Assembly: GCF_002788215.1 (NCBI RefSeq)
Contig: NZ_CP024845.1
Coordinates: forward strand, 620,001 to 684,000
Direction: 5' to 3'
DNA length: 64,000 nucleotides
Origin: Halohasta litchfieldiae
GTDB lineage: Archaea; Halobacteriota; Halobacteria; Halobacteriales; Haloferacaceae
The notes under the pieces are model-generated. The model did no database searches and was not told where the DNA came from. It worked only from the letters and a program-made list of their open reading frames with translations. Within the stretch, counting starts at the first letter, position 1, and the number at the start of each line of letters is the position of its first letter. The translations under genes were made by a program, and so were the position numbers. Of the stretch, positions 52,418 through 61,828 are shown piece after piece.

Positions 52418-53938
52418 TCAGTTCAGGAGGTCCGTTCTGCTTTCGATCACCCCGCGGACGACGTTCGAGATCGGCTGGATGAACAGCACCAACACGATCA
52501 GGACCCAGAGGATGATCGCAATCGTACTTCCGAAGAAGTAGCCGAAATCATTGCTGCTGATCAGCATGCTCCGGAGGAACGAGCCCTCGATGATGGGGCC
52601 AAGGATGACACCCAAGATCAGCGGGATCAACGAGTAGTCGTTTTCCCGCATGACGAAGCCGATGATCCCGAAGATGAACATCAGCCAGACGTCGAACATA
52701 CTGCTCCGCATCGCAAACGCACCGATCACTGTCAACGCTAAGATGGCCGGGACGATCAGGTTCGCCGGCATCGTCACCACCCGAACGAGATACTTCGAGA
52801 CCGCCAGCGCGGAGATCAACAGGAACACGTTGGCGACAAGCAGCGAGAGGATGATCACGTTCGCTTCAAGCGCGAAGTTCTGCATCAGCTGTGGGCCCGG
52901 CCGAAGCCCGTGGAGCAGCAGTGCCGCAAGCATCACGGCAGTCGTCCCGCTGCCCGGAATCCCGAGTGCAAGTGTGGGCACCAGCGAACCAGCCGTCACC
53001 GCACTGTTCGAGGCCTCGGACGCGATCACACCGTTGGGATTCCCTTCACCGAACGATTCGGGCTTGTTGGAGAGCGATTTCGCCGCGGCCCAGCTCACGA
53101 AGTTGGCCACGGACGTCCCTGCGCCGGGCATCGAACCGATGATGAGGCCGATCCCCATCGCCCGGAACAGCGCCACCGGTCGACTGATGACATATTTGAC
53201 GCCGCTGAAGATGTCGGCGTAGGAGGTCTCTATCGAGTTGTCCTCACTGATAGCGGATTTGTTGATCAGGTAAAACAGCTCCGAGATGGCGAACAGGCCG
53301 ACGACGACGGGGACGAACGGCACCTCGTCGTAGAGGCCGAAGTAGCCGAAGTCGAGTCGACGCTGGCCGGTCGTCGGGTCGACGGGCATCGCGGCGATCA
53401 ACAGTCCGATGAAGCCGCCGATCAGGCCCTTGCGGATGTTGTCACCGATGGCAACCGCGACGGCTGCCAGCCCGAATATCCCGAGGACGAAGATCTCCCG
53501 GTTCGTGAAGAGGAACGCGATTTCGCCAATCGGCTGGAGCATGAAGAGGATAATAATCGCCGACACGAACCCGCCAACCACGCTCGCGAAGATCGAGATC
53601 CCGAGTGCTTTCGAGGCATCTCCCTGCTGGGACATCGGGTAGGCATCCAGCACGGTCGCTGTCGCGCCGGCTGTCCCGGGCGTGTTGATCAGCACCGCGG
53701 GGATCGCCCCACCGTAGTTTGCCCCGACGTAGATCGCCGACAGCGTGACAAGCGCGATCTCCGGGGTCATCGGCAGCGTAAACGGCAGCGCGATTGCGAC
53801 CGTGTTCGTCCCCGTAAAGCCGGGGATCGAGCCAGCCAGCATACCGAAGGTCACACCGACCGCAATGAACACGAGGTTTTCGAGCGTCAACAGCACCCCC
53901 AGCGCCTCGCCGATAAGCTCGACCTGAAGCGGTATCAT
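52418..53938 (-). CDS. tctA: tripartite tricarboxylate transporter, large permease TctA
   Basis: 506 aa with about 12 membrane helices. GMLAGSIPGFTGTNTVAIALPFT, IPAVLINTPGTAGATATVLDAYP, and GSMPGAGTSVANFVSWAAAKSL are the family signatures. Imports carboxylates with TctB and the binding protein TctC, using an ion gradient. Third gene of tctCBA on the minus strand; 88 bp after tctB. Confidence 0.95.
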   Translation of the reverse strand: MIPLQVELIGEALGVLLTLENLVFIAVGVTFGMLAGSIPGFTGTNTVAIALPFTLPMTPEIALVTLSAIYVGANYGGAIPAVLINTPGTAGATATVLDAYPMSQQGDASKALGISIFASVVGGFVSAIIILFMLQPIGEIAFLFTNREIFVLGIFGLAAVAVAIGDNIRKGLIGGFIGLLIAAMPVDPTTGQRRLDFGYFGLYDEVPFVPVVVGLFAISELFYLINKSAISEDNSIETSYADIFSGVKYVISRPVALFRAMGIGLIIGSMPGAGTSVANFVSWAAAKSLSNKPESFGEGNPNGVIASEASNSAVTAGSLVPTLALGIPGSGTTAVMLAALLLHGLRPGPQLMQNFALEANVIILSLLVANVFLLISALAVSKYLVRVVTMPANLIVPAILALTVIGAFAMRSSMFDVWLMFIFGIIGFVMRENDYSLIPLILGVILGPIIEGSFLRSMLISSNDFGYFFGSTIAIILWVLIVLVLFIQPISNVVRGVIESRTDLLN

Positions 53939-54026
53939 TGTGTCACCCCTCTCTGGGTCGTTGTTGAGCTCCCGCCAGCGGGGTTACAGTGCTGTCGTGT
54001 CGATTGTCGACGTAGTGAGTAGGTCG

Positions 54027-54545
54027 TCATAGTCCGAGTGGTCCCTGTGGTGGCCGCAACCCCATTAGCTGAACGAACATCAGGTAGACGAACACGAGGA
54101 TCAGTGCCGTCGAGATGGAGATCCAGATCGGGTCTCGGCGTCCGCCAACAACCATCACACTGACCAGCCCGATGGCTGTCGCGATGAAGAAGCCAACAGG
54201 TTCGATCAGCCAAATGTAGATGATTGCGACGACCGTAAACCCAATCGAGCGCTTCCACTCGATGACTGCCTCACGGACGGATTCTTTGAATCCGAGATCG
54301 CTCTGATGGCCGAGCAGTTCCCGAATCTCGGTCGCGAACACGGTAACCGTCAGGACTCCGAGGATGCCGATCACGAAGTACGGGTAGTACAGGTTATCTA
54401 ATCGGATTCGCCCGTAGGTGTTTTGGATGTACAGTATCGCTAAGATCACGCCGGCAATCGGAAATGCCAGCCTGAACAGGGCAATCGCACTCGTCGACCG
54501 AGCTGGACGATTCGTGGCCTCTTCTTCGGCCTCTGTTGATGTCAT
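54027..54545 (-). CDS. tctB: tripartite tricarboxylate transporter, small subunit TctB
   Basis: 172 aa. Four membrane helices with the usual DNLYYPYFVIGILGVLTV and KRSIGFTVVAIIYIWLIEPVGFFIATAIG blocks. The acidic N-terminus is cytosolic. It partners TctA. Located between tctC and tctA. Confidence 0.88.
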   Translation of the reverse strand: MTSTEAEEEATNRPARSTSAIALFRLAFPIAGVILAILYIQNTYGRIRLDNLYYPYFVIGILGVLTVTVFATEIRELLGHQSDLGFKESVREAVIEWKRSIGFTVVAIIYIWLIEPVGFFIATAIGLVSVMVVGGRRDPIWISISTALILVFVYLMFVQLMGLRPPQGPLGL

Positions 54546-54608
54546 TGTGGGGTGTGTATCTTGTGGTCAGTATTCAAATAGAAGTGCAGACTACCGAAAC
54601 CGTACCGT

Positions 54609-55658
54609 TTAGGACTGCACGTACTCGTCGAACAGTGGTGCGAAATCCCGGTAGGTTTCGTACGCACTCTGGAGGATGGCGTCGGTCTCCTCAGGTGTGT
54701 TCCAGACGAGTTTCCCTTCCTCGTCGATCTCTGCGAGGTCGGCTCGGTACTCTTCGTTCTCGTGGGCCGTTTTGAACGCTTGCTGGACCTGCTCGTAGCG
54801 GTCTGGGTACTCCTCGGCGGCCGCAGCCGAGACGTAGTAGAACTGGGTCCCGTTCGACGGCGCGTAGTTGATATCCGTGCCGAGCTCGTCGTTGATCGGT
54901 GGGGCGTCGTTAGTGAGGCCGGGCTCTGGGTTCTCTTCGGCGTAAATACAGAGACAGTGCGAGTCCTCCGCGATACTCGCACTGTTGTACACACTGCGTG
55001 CTGCAACGTCGATCTCGCCCTGGAGGAGCGCGGTTTGGGTGGCACCGCCACCGTCGAACGGAACGATGGTGAAGTCCGCCTCGGTCTGCTCCATCAGCTG
55101 AATGATCGACAGCACATTCCGGTTGGTCGGGCCGGATGCGCCGACCGTGATGTTGTTGTCGACCGAGTAGTCGACGAGTTCTTGGACCGTTCGGAATCGC
55201 TCTTCGTCGTCCCGCACACGGATGATCGCTGCCTCACCCGAAAGCGTGCCGAGCGGCTGGAGATCGTCGAGTGTGTACTGCGGTTCGGTGCCCTCGACCT
55301 CGTCGACGGCGACTGCCGCCGGTGTTGCTGGCGAGAGCGTGCCACCGATTCGCATCAGTTCCTCGTCTTGGGCGACGGTCGTCGCTGCGGTTCGTGTTCC
55401 GGCACCGGCACGGTACTCCGGAGAGAGGTTCGCGCCGAGAGCGTCCTCGAAATACTCCTGAATCTGTCGGAAATTAGTGTCGACGCCGCCACCTTCGGAG
55501 TACGCATTCACGAAGGTGAGCGAACTCGGTGGGTAGTCATCTCCGCCACCACCACCCCCGCCATTGCCTCCGTCTCCACCGAGACATCCTGCGAGACCAG
55601 CCATTCCAATCCCTGCACCAGTCAACTTCACAAACTGCCGTCTATTGGTATCAACCAT
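54609..55658 (-). CDS. tctC: tripartite tricarboxylate transporter binding protein TctC (Tat lipoprotein)
   Basis: 349 aa from the ATG at 55658; the ATATATAT box centred about 26 nt upstream makes this a leaderless start and rejects the ATGs at 55688 and 55700. N-terminal twin Arg in TNRRQFVK (6-7), then a hydrophobic stretch and lipobox LAGC with Cys25, so it is exported folded and lipid-anchored. Then a Gly-rich linker and the periplasmic-binding-like domain with NITVGASGPTNRNVL and VVPFDGGGATQTALLQGEID-type blocks. The ligand is probably an organic acid. Confidence 0.9.
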   Translation of the reverse strand: MVDTNRRQFVKLTGAGIGMAGLAGCLGGDGGNGGGGGGGDDYPPSSLTFVNAYSEGGGVDTNFRQIQEYFEDALGANLSPEYRAGAGTRTAATTVAQDEELMRIGGTLSPATPAAVAVDEVEGTEPQYTLDDLQPLGTLSGEAAIIRVRDDEERFRTVQELVDYSVDNNITVGASGPTNRNVLSIIQLMEQTEADFTIVPFDGGGATQTALLQGEIDVAARSVYNSASIAEDSHCLCIYAEENPEPGLTNDAPPINDELGTDINYAPSNGTQFYYVSAAAAEEYPDRYEQVQQAFKTAHENEEYRADLAEIDEEGKLVWNTPEETDAILQSAYETYRDFAPLFDEYVQS

Positions 55659-55773
55659 TACAGACTCATCAAATAGCCCACCATACATATATATTTCCAT
55701 TAATGGTGATATATATCTGACCTAACATTACGGTCAAAAAGGGTGACTCGGTCCGCAAACCGCCAGTCGGGAG

Positions 55774-56901
55774 TTAGTCGACGCGGTACTCTTCGAACAC
55801 GTCCTCGTCGATGCGGACGCCGAGGCCCGGTTCTTCGGGTGGATCGATTGTGCCACCGTCGTCGACGTGGATCGCATCCTGGTTTTCGATGTACTGCCCC
55901 GCGATGTAGGTGCCGGGATCCTCGAGATCGTCGTCCAGCACGGCGAACTCGATCAGTCGACACTGTCTGCTCGCGGCGGCGACGTGGAGACTGGCCGCGT
56001 AGTTGATCGCCGGACCGAGTGCGTGGGGGACGAGTTCCTTGTCGAAGGCTTCGACGAGCCCTGCGACACGCATTGCGCCGGTGATCCCGCCGACGTAGTC
56101 GACCGATGGCTGGTAGATGTCCAACGACCGGGCCTTGAGGTGATCGAGTGCCGGGTAGTGTGGCGTGTGGGTCTGGTAGCCCGAGATCGGGACGGTGAAC
56201 TTCCGGTTAAGTTCGGCTTGGCCGTCGAGATCGGTGTGAGAGATCGGCTCCTCGAACCACTCGACCTCGTACTCGCTGGCGGTTTTGGCGACTTTCGCCG
56301 CGTCGTTGTAGCTGTAGGAAGTGTTGGCGTCGATTGCCAGCCCGAAGTCGTCGGGGATGTTGTTCATGATCGTCTTGATGCGGTGACGATCCTCCTCGAC
56401 ACCGAACCCTGCGCCGATCTTCATTGCTTGGAACCCTTTCTCCGAGAGCCAGTCGGCGTAGTCGATCAGCTCTTCGGCGGTTTTGTCCGCCGGGAACGTC
56501 GCGTAGGCCTTCACTTCGTTTGTCTGGCCACCAAGCAGCTGGTAGAGCGGCTTGCCCGCGTCTTTGCCCTTGATATCCCAGAGCGCCTCGTCGATTGCCG
56601 ACAGTGCGCCGTAGGCTCCGGCCCGCTTGACGTGGAGATACAGTTCGTGCCAGATCGCTTTGACGTCCTGTGGATCTTTGCCGACAATGTGGCGGGACAT
56701 CGCATCGATACTCTCGGCGAGGAACTTGTTGTTCTCCTCCGAGCGGTAGAACGATTCCCCGAATCCGGTGATTCCTTCATCCGTGTGAACACGGACAACG
56801 ACTGAGCTGATATCCAGCTCCCGAGCACCGACTTGGGCCGGCAACGAGGCGGCCTCGACAGCGCTGCCTAATACTGCTGTTTCTACGTTCGTGATTTCCA
56901 T
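55774..56901 (-). CDS. enolase-superfamily enzyme (mandelate racemase/muconate lactonizing type)
   Basis: 375 aa. N-terminal capping domain with GESFYRSEENN, then the barrel. Metal ligands Asp191 (DANTSY) and Glu217 (FEEP) are present. The third position, normally Glu in a Gly-Glu motif, reads Gly241-Tyr242. A single Lys161 stands in QAMKIG where the family has Lys-x-Lys. A His293/Asp261 dyad (VPHALG, LDIYQPS) is kept, as in acid-sugar dehydratases. So probably a dehydratase or racemase with a modified metal site. It lies in the organic-acid cluster between tctC and the alcohol dehydrogenase. Confidence 0.85.
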   Translation of the reverse strand: MEITNVETAVLGSAVEAASLPAQVGARELDISSVVVRVHTDEGITGFGESFYRSEENNKFLAESIDAMSRHIVGKDPQDVKAIWHELYLHVKRAGAYGALSAIDEALWDIKGKDAGKPLYQLLGGQTNEVKAYATFPADKTAEELIDYADWLSEKGFQAMKIGAGFGVEEDRHRIKTIMNNIPDDFGLAIDANTSYSYNDAAKVAKTASEYEVEWFEEPISHTDLDGQAELNRKFTVPISGYQTHTPHYPALDHLKARSLDIYQPSVDYVGGITGAMRVAGLVEAFDKELVPHALGPAINYAASLHVAAASRQCRLIEFAVLDDDLEDPGTYIAGQYIENQDAIHVDDGGTIDPPEEPGLGVRIDEDVFEEYRVD

Positions 56902-56975
56902 CCTACTCAGTTCGCAATCGGCGAGGGTAAAATAATTATCGATTATTAGGGATGTGTTCCCGATCTGTCCCGATG

Positions 56976-58073
56976 TCAGATACTCAGCTGTGCAGGTCCT
57001 TTCGCTCCGTATTTTGCCTTATTTGTGGTGATGTCGACGATCTCTTCGAACGAATCGAGCCCGGATCGTTCATGGGTCGTGTACTCCGAGATGGAGACGC
57101 GACCGCTGGCAACGAGTTCGGCCGCGAAGTTCCCCGTATCGCGTCCGGGGCCGGTCGGCGCGATTCCAGTCACCGGATTCTGCCATGTGACGCTCTTCTT
57201 GCGAACCGCTCGCGCGGAGAACGTCACGTCGCCGATGATGTAGCCGACCTGAACGACTGTTCCGCCGGCTTTGACCGCGCCCATCGCCTGTGCGATTGGA
57301 TCGCTTCCATCGGTTGCGTGGGACTGATCGCCGCCGACAGCCTCAAAAACGACATCCGCACCGACTCCATCGGTGCGGGCCATGATTTCGTCGACCGGGT
57401 CACACTCGGTTCCGTTGATCGGGTGAAGTCCTCGGTCGGCTGCGAGTTCGAGTTTCTCGGCGTCGATGTCGACGACCAACACCTGCTGGGCTCCCTCCGC
57501 GAGCGCGAGTTGCGCACACTGGTATCCCATCACGCCGGTGCCGATCACTGCGACGATGTCGCCGGACAGAATCCCGCTGTCCCGCACACAGAGCACCGAA
57601 CTCGCCAACGGCTGGAGCGCCGCGACCTCCGAATCGGTGAGTGAATCAGGCACGGGCCGCAACGCCTCGGCTGGCAGTGCGGCGTACTCCGCGAGCGCGC
57701 CGGGGATATCGTAGCCGATGTAGGTTTTCGAGGGACAGTAGCGTTTGAACCCCGACTCGCAGTAGCCACACTCGTTGCAGGGGATCTTGCCCGGCGCGTA
57801 CACTCGGTCCCCGACAGCTAGCTGGTCGACCTCCGAGCCGCAGTCGACAACTGTGCCACAGAACTCGTGGCCGAACAGTCGGGCCGGGCCATCTGCCAGT
57901 CGCTCGGCGATCACCTCGGCGTGGGCAATCGACTCGCCCTGATAGAGGGCGCACTCGGTCACGCTGAGTTGGACGCGCTGGATTTCGAGGAGGACTTCAT
58001 TTGCGGCAGGAGTGGGTCGGTCGACCTCCTCGACGCTGGCCTCGCCGAAATCGTGACAAACGACCGCTCGCAT
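56976..58073 (-). CDS. zinc-dependent alcohol/polyol dehydrogenase (MDR family)
   Basis: 365 aa. GHEFCGTVVDCG catalytic-zinc motif, structural zinc cluster CNECGYCESGFKRYC, cofactor loop VIGTGVMGYQCAQLA. Likely oxidises a hydroxyl on a sugar acid or polyol with NAD(P). Its start codon directly follows the stop of the SDR gene with no gap, so the two are one operon. Confidence 0.88.
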   Translation of the reverse strand: MRAVVCHDFGEASVEEVDRPTPAANEVLLEIQRVQLSVTECALYQGESIAHAEVIAERLADGPARLFGHEFCGTVVDCGSEVDQLAVGDRVYAPGKIPCNECGYCESGFKRYCPSKTYIGYDIPGALAEYAALPAEALRPVPDSLTDSEVAALQPLASSVLCVRDSGILSGDIVAVIGTGVMGYQCAQLALAEGAQQVLVVDIDAEKLELAADRGLHPINGTECDPVDEIMARTDGVGADVVFEAVGGDQSHATDGSDPIAQAMGAVKAGGTVVQVGYIIGDVTFSARAVRKKSVTWQNPVTGIAPTGPGRDTGNFAAELVASGRVSISEYTTHERSGLDSFEEIVDITTNKAKYGAKGPAQLSI

Positions 58074-58874
58074 CTAGATCACGCCTTCGAGCCAGCCGCC
58101 GTCGATGCGGAACACTTCGCCGGTGACGTAGCTCGCGCGCGGCGAGGCGAGGAACGCAACCGCGTCGGCGAACTCCTCGGGCTGGCCCGGTCGGTCGAGC
58201 AGCACTTCGTCAGTTCGGCTCTGAAGGGCCTCCTCGATGGAGATGCCGCGGTGTTCGGCGCGGCGTTCGACCTTGTACTCGATTCGCTCGGTCATGATGA
58301 ACCGCGGCGTGACGCAGTTGGCTCGCACGTCGGGAGCGTACTCCTTGGCAATCGTTTTGCTGAGGCCATAGAGCCCAAGCCGGAACACGTTCGAGATGGC
58401 GTGGTTCTCCGGCGGCTCGCGGGCCGACGCGCTCGTGACGGTGATCAGCGAGCCGATATCGCTGTCGACCAGCTCCGGCAGTGCGGCCTGCGAGAGCATC
58501 ACGTTGCTCTTGATCACGCCCTCGTAGGAGTCGTCCCACTGCTCCTCGGTGGCCTCGTCGAGGGTGACTGCCGGTGGGCCGCCGTGGTTGTTGACCATGA
58601 TGTCGAGACTGCCGAAGGTGTCGACCGTCTGCTCGATTGCGGCCTCGATTTCGGCTTGGTCGGTGATGTCGCAGGGGAGCGCGAGCACTTGGTCGTCGTC
58701 GACCGCTGGCTGCTCCTCACAGAGTCGGTCCTTCGCCTCGTCGGCTCGCTCGGCGCTCCGAGAGGTGACGACGACGTTTGCGCCTTCGGCGGCGAGTCGG
58801 GCCGCACTCGCAAAGCCGAGGCCCTGGCTTGAGGCTGCAACGAACGCTGTTCTGTCGACTAAGTCGAGGTCCAT
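58074..58874 (-). CDS. short-chain dehydrogenase/reductase
   Basis: 266 aa. Cofactor motif FVAASSQGLGFASA (T-G-x-x-x-G-x-G variant with Ala-Ser), NNHGGPP, catalytic Ser in VTSASAR and Tyr-x-x-x-Lys in YGLSKT. NADP preference is likely from the TSRS after strand 2. First gene of the minus-strand operon that continues to ADH and the enolase-type gene. TTTATGG box about 30 nt upstream. Confidence 0.9.
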   Translation of the reverse strand: MDLDLVDRTAFVAASSQGLGFASAARLAAEGANVVVTSRSAERADEAKDRLCEEQPAVDDDQVLALPCDITDQAEIEAAIEQTVDTFGSLDIMVNNHGGPPAVTLDEATEEQWDDSYEGVIKSNVMLSQAALPELVDSDIGSLITVTSASAREPPENHAISNVFRLGLYGLSKTIAKEYAPDVRANCVTPRFIMTERIEYKVERRAEHRGISIEEALQSRTDEVLLDRPGQPEEFADAVAFLASPRASYVTGEVFRIDGGWLEGVI

Positions 58875-58911
58875 ACACTCTGCTGTAGCGAGGTACCCAT
58901 AAATGTACGCC

Positions 58912-58926
58912 TCGACAGACTGTCGA
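58912..58926. promoter_or_regulatory. perfect 15-bp palindrome in the divergent SDR/MFS promoter
   Basis: TCGACAG-A-CTGTCGA at 58912-58926, a perfect 7-1-7 inverted repeat. It lies upstream of the TATA-like boxes of both divergent genes. The same cluster encodes an IclR regulator, whose family binds short palindromes. A weaker ACGAC-A-GTCGT palindrome at 60350-60360 precedes the MmgE/PrpD gene. Confidence 0.45.
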
Positions 58927-59054
58927 AAATGCGTTTATTTTCCTGAATTCGCCTACGTTCGATCCTGTCGACCGAGGTTGGTCTCTATTGGCGATGAGGT
59001 TTCGCGGCGAATCCCAACTGAAACGCATAAATCAGTGGACTGAATTCTGGGAGT

Positions 59055-60338
59055 ATGTCCCTCTCACTGTCTCGTCCATCTCTCGGCTCAGTTCGTCGGT
59101 TCCTCAGAACCTACGATCTCGTTTTTCTGGTCGCGTTTCTCTGGTTTATGGTGCAGTTTCTCCGATTCATCTTCCCACCGCTGTTCGGGACGTTTCAGGA
59201 TGTCTACGGCGTTTCGAACACCCAAACCGGGTTGTTGTTCACCCTGTTGATGTTCGGCTACTCGGCCATGCAGTTCCCCGGCGGTTGGCTTGGGGACCGC
59301 TTTCACGAGGTTTCTGTGATGGCCGGTGGCGCGCTCCTGTTTGCGCTGGCCGCGGTGTTTGCTGGCTTTGCACCGACATTCACCCTCATTATGGTCGCCG
59401 CAGTCGGGATCGGTATCGGCACTGGGATTCACAAAACGGTCGCCATCGCCTATCTCTCGCGTGTGTATCCCGAGCGAACCGGACTCAGCCTCGGGATCAT
59501 GGACACCATCGGGCAGTTCGGCGGCATGCTCGCGCCGATTGTCGTCGTCGGATTGCTTGCGAGTGTGCTCCCGTGGGAGAGCGTGTTTTTCATCGGCGCT
59601 GCGGTGAGTGTCGTTCTCGCTGCCGCGTTGTTCTACCGTGCCCATCCGAACAAGGGGTACGAACGACGCGACCAGCAGGGCGCTGTCGACCACCCTCCCG
59701 ACGACGATGTCGACCAGCCTACTTCTGAGACCCCTGACACCTCAAGCGAGACCGAGACAGTCGACGATCCGGATGACGCGACATCGTACCTCGCGATTTT
59801 CTCGGACCGAAAAATCCTGTTGTTTCTGGCGGTCACGATGTTGTTTACGTTTTCGTGGAACGGACTCTCGGCGTTCTTCCCGCTGTTTTTGGCCGACGAA
59901 AAGGGGCTGTCGCCGAGCGTTGCGGGGATCGCGTACAGTCTGCTGTTTGCAGCCAGCGTCAGCCAGACGGTGACCGGCGGCGCAAGCGACAGGGTCGGCA
60001 AACTCGCCATCTCGCTGCTCCTGTTCGGCGTCATGATCGGCGGGCTGATTGCGCTGCTGGTCACTGATTCGGTCGTCCTCATTCTCGGGTTAACTGTGAT
60101 CACCGGAATCGGCTTCCACGGCTTCCGGCCGGTGCGTGATTCCTACCTGATGGATCTCATCCCGCCAGAAATCGGCGGTGGCACGCTCGGCATCGTCAGA
60201 ACGGGGATGACCGCTATCGGTGGCGTTGCGCCGGTCGTTATCGGCTATCTGTCCGATGTCTTCGGCTTCGTCGTCGCCTTTGGACTGATCGTCTGTGTCC
60301 TCGCTTGCGGCGGGCTCCTCATCGTCGTCCTGCGATAA
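59055..60338 (+). CDS. MFS transporter
   Basis: 427 aa, 12 membrane helices. GYSAMQFPGGWLGDRF between helices 2 and 3 is the MFS G-x-x-x-D-R motif. A long acidic cytosolic loop, about 200-235, separates the halves as usual in halophiles. GCATAAATC box about 28 nt upstream (leaderless). It resembles anion/cation symporters for sugar or organic acids; substrate unknown. Divergent from the dehydrogenase operon. Confidence 0.88.
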   Translation: MSLSLSRPSLGSVRRFLRTYDLVFLVAFLWFMVQFLRFIFPPLFGTFQDVYGVSNTQTGLLFTLLMFGYSAMQFPGGWLGDRFHEVSVMAGGALLFALAAVFAGFAPTFTLIMVAAVGIGIGTGIHKTVAIAYLSRVYPERTGLSLGIMDTIGQFGGMLAPIVVVGLLASVLPWESVFFIGAAVSVVLAAALFYRAHPNKGYERRDQQGAVDHPPDDDVDQPTSETPDTSSETETVDDPDDATSYLAIFSDRKILLFLAVTMLFTFSWNGLSAFFPLFLADEKGLSPSVAGIAYSLLFAASVSQTVTGGASDRVGKLAISLLLFGVMIGGLIALLVTDSVVLILGLTVITGIGFHGFRPVRDSYLMDLIPPEIGGGTLGIVRTGMTAIGGVAPVVIGYLSDVFGFVVAFGLIVCVLACGGLLIVVLR

Positions 60339-60417
60339 GCTGGTTTTCACGACAGTCGTTTTATGCTTTCACAGTCGTACACGTATATTTATGTATGTCT
60401 CCACGTAGAGTAGCTGT

Positions 60418-61770
60418 ATGGGCGAGACAGCAGCGCTTGCAGAGTACACCGTTAGTATCGAATACGAAGACATTCCGACAGAAACAGTCGACCACGCCAA
60501 GAAGGGGATTCGAGATTTCCTCGGTGTCGCCGTCTACGGCTCGCATCACGAGGTCGGCGACCAGATCATGGGCTACGTCGACCGCTGTATGAGCGGCGAG
60601 GAGTCGACGGTCATCGGGCGAGGGACGGCGAGTCCGACGGGGGCCGCACTCGCCAACGGGGCCTTCGGGCATGCCATCGACTACGACGACACGTTCGAAT
60701 CCATTGTCATCCATCCAAGCTCACCCGTTTTCGGCGCAACGCTCGCGGCTGGCGAGGTCGCTGACGCCGATGGCAAGGATCTGATCACCGCCTACACCGT
60801 GGGCCTTGAGGCGGCGTTCCGTGTCGGTCACAGCCAGTATCCGAATCACTACCAGAACGGCTGGCACAGCACCGGGACGGCTGGTTCATTCGGCGCGGCC
60901 GCATCCGCAGCCCATCTGCTCGATCTCTCGGTCGACGAAACGATTGCGGCGTTCGGCATCGTCGCTTCCGGCTCCTCGGCACTCAAAAAGAACTTCGGGA
61001 CGATGACCAAGCCACTGCATGCGGGCCATGCGGCCGAGATCGGTGTTCGGTCGGCACTGCTGGCGGCTGAGGGCTTTACGTCGGATGACGCAATCTTGGA
61101 GGGGCCGATTGGCTACGGCGAAGTGATGACTACCGATGGTTCCTACGATCCGAGCGAGATCACTGAGGATCTCGGCGAAGAGTGGGCTGTCCTCGATCTC
61201 GGCTTCAAACCGCACCCATCCGGCGTCATTACCCACGCCGCGATGGATGCGCTCCGAACGCTCGTGATCGACCACGATCTCACGCCCGAGTCGGTCGACG
61301 GGATCACGGTCGCACTCGACGATGCGGCCTCCGAAATGCTCCACCACGCTGATCCGGGCGACGCGCTCCAAGCTAAGTTCTCCATCGAGTTCTGTCTCGC
61401 GGCAATCCTCCGCGAGCAGAAGGCGGGCATCCACGAGTTCACCGATGAGTACGTGAACCAGCCCGAAACGAAGGAGGTCATCGCCAAAATCGACCGTTCG
61501 TTCGAGGAGAACCTCTTCGATGCCCACTACGCGAGCTACGGGGCCCGCGTCACCGTCGAAACGGCAGACGGTGAGACGCTTGTCAAAGAAGTCAAACACC
61601 ATCCGGGCAGTCCGAACAACCCGGTCAGCGAGGACCGACTGCAGGCGAAGTTCGACGAATGCGTGCTGACCGTGCTGAGCGACGACGAGACCGCGGAGCT
61701 TGCGGACGTCATCGCTTCGCTCGAAACCGATGGGTCGGCCGACGACCTCATCGGTCTCCTGCGTCCGTAG
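60418..61770 (+). CDS. MmgE/PrpD family protein
   Basis: 450 aa. The helical domain includes KKGIRDFLGVAVYGS, FGHAIDYDDTFESIVIHPSSPVFGATLA and the GWHSTGTAGSFGAAASAAHLL block of the active-site region. The family covers 2-methylcitrate dehydratase, cis-aconitate decarboxylase and iminodisuccinate epimerase, so a tri- or dicarboxylate is the likely substrate. TATATTTA box 30 nt upstream. It follows the MFS gene by 79 bp. Confidence 0.87.
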   Translation: MGETAALAEYTVSIEYEDIPTETVDHAKKGIRDFLGVAVYGSHHEVGDQIMGYVDRCMSGEESTVIGRGTASPTGAALANGAFGHAIDYDDTFESIVIHPSSPVFGATLAAGEVADADGKDLITAYTVGLEAAFRVGHSQYPNHYQNGWHSTGTAGSFGAAASAAHLLDLSVDETIAAFGIVASGSSALKKNFGTMTKPLHAGHAAEIGVRSALLAAEGFTSDDAILEGPIGYGEVMTTDGSYDPSEITEDLGEEWAVLDLGFKPHPSGVITHAAMDALRTLVIDHDLTPESVDGITVALDDAASEMLHHADPGDALQAKFSIEFCLAAILREQKAGIHEFTDEYVNQPETKEVIAKIDRSFEENLFDAHYASYGARVTVETADGETLVKEVKHHPGSPNNPVSEDRLQAKFDECVLTVLSDDETAELADVIASLETDGSADDLIGLLRP

Positions 61771-61828
61771 GTCGCTGCAACTCGAACTCGGGGAACCCTT
61801 TTTATTATTCGCTTACAACGAACAGTGT

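Noticed and set aside
52910-54022. Long open frame antisense to tctA
   Set aside because: Arg/Asp/His-rich shadow, crosses gene boundaries.
55867-56805. Open frame antisense to the enolase-superfamily gene
   Set aside because: Shadow frame, no start signal or family.
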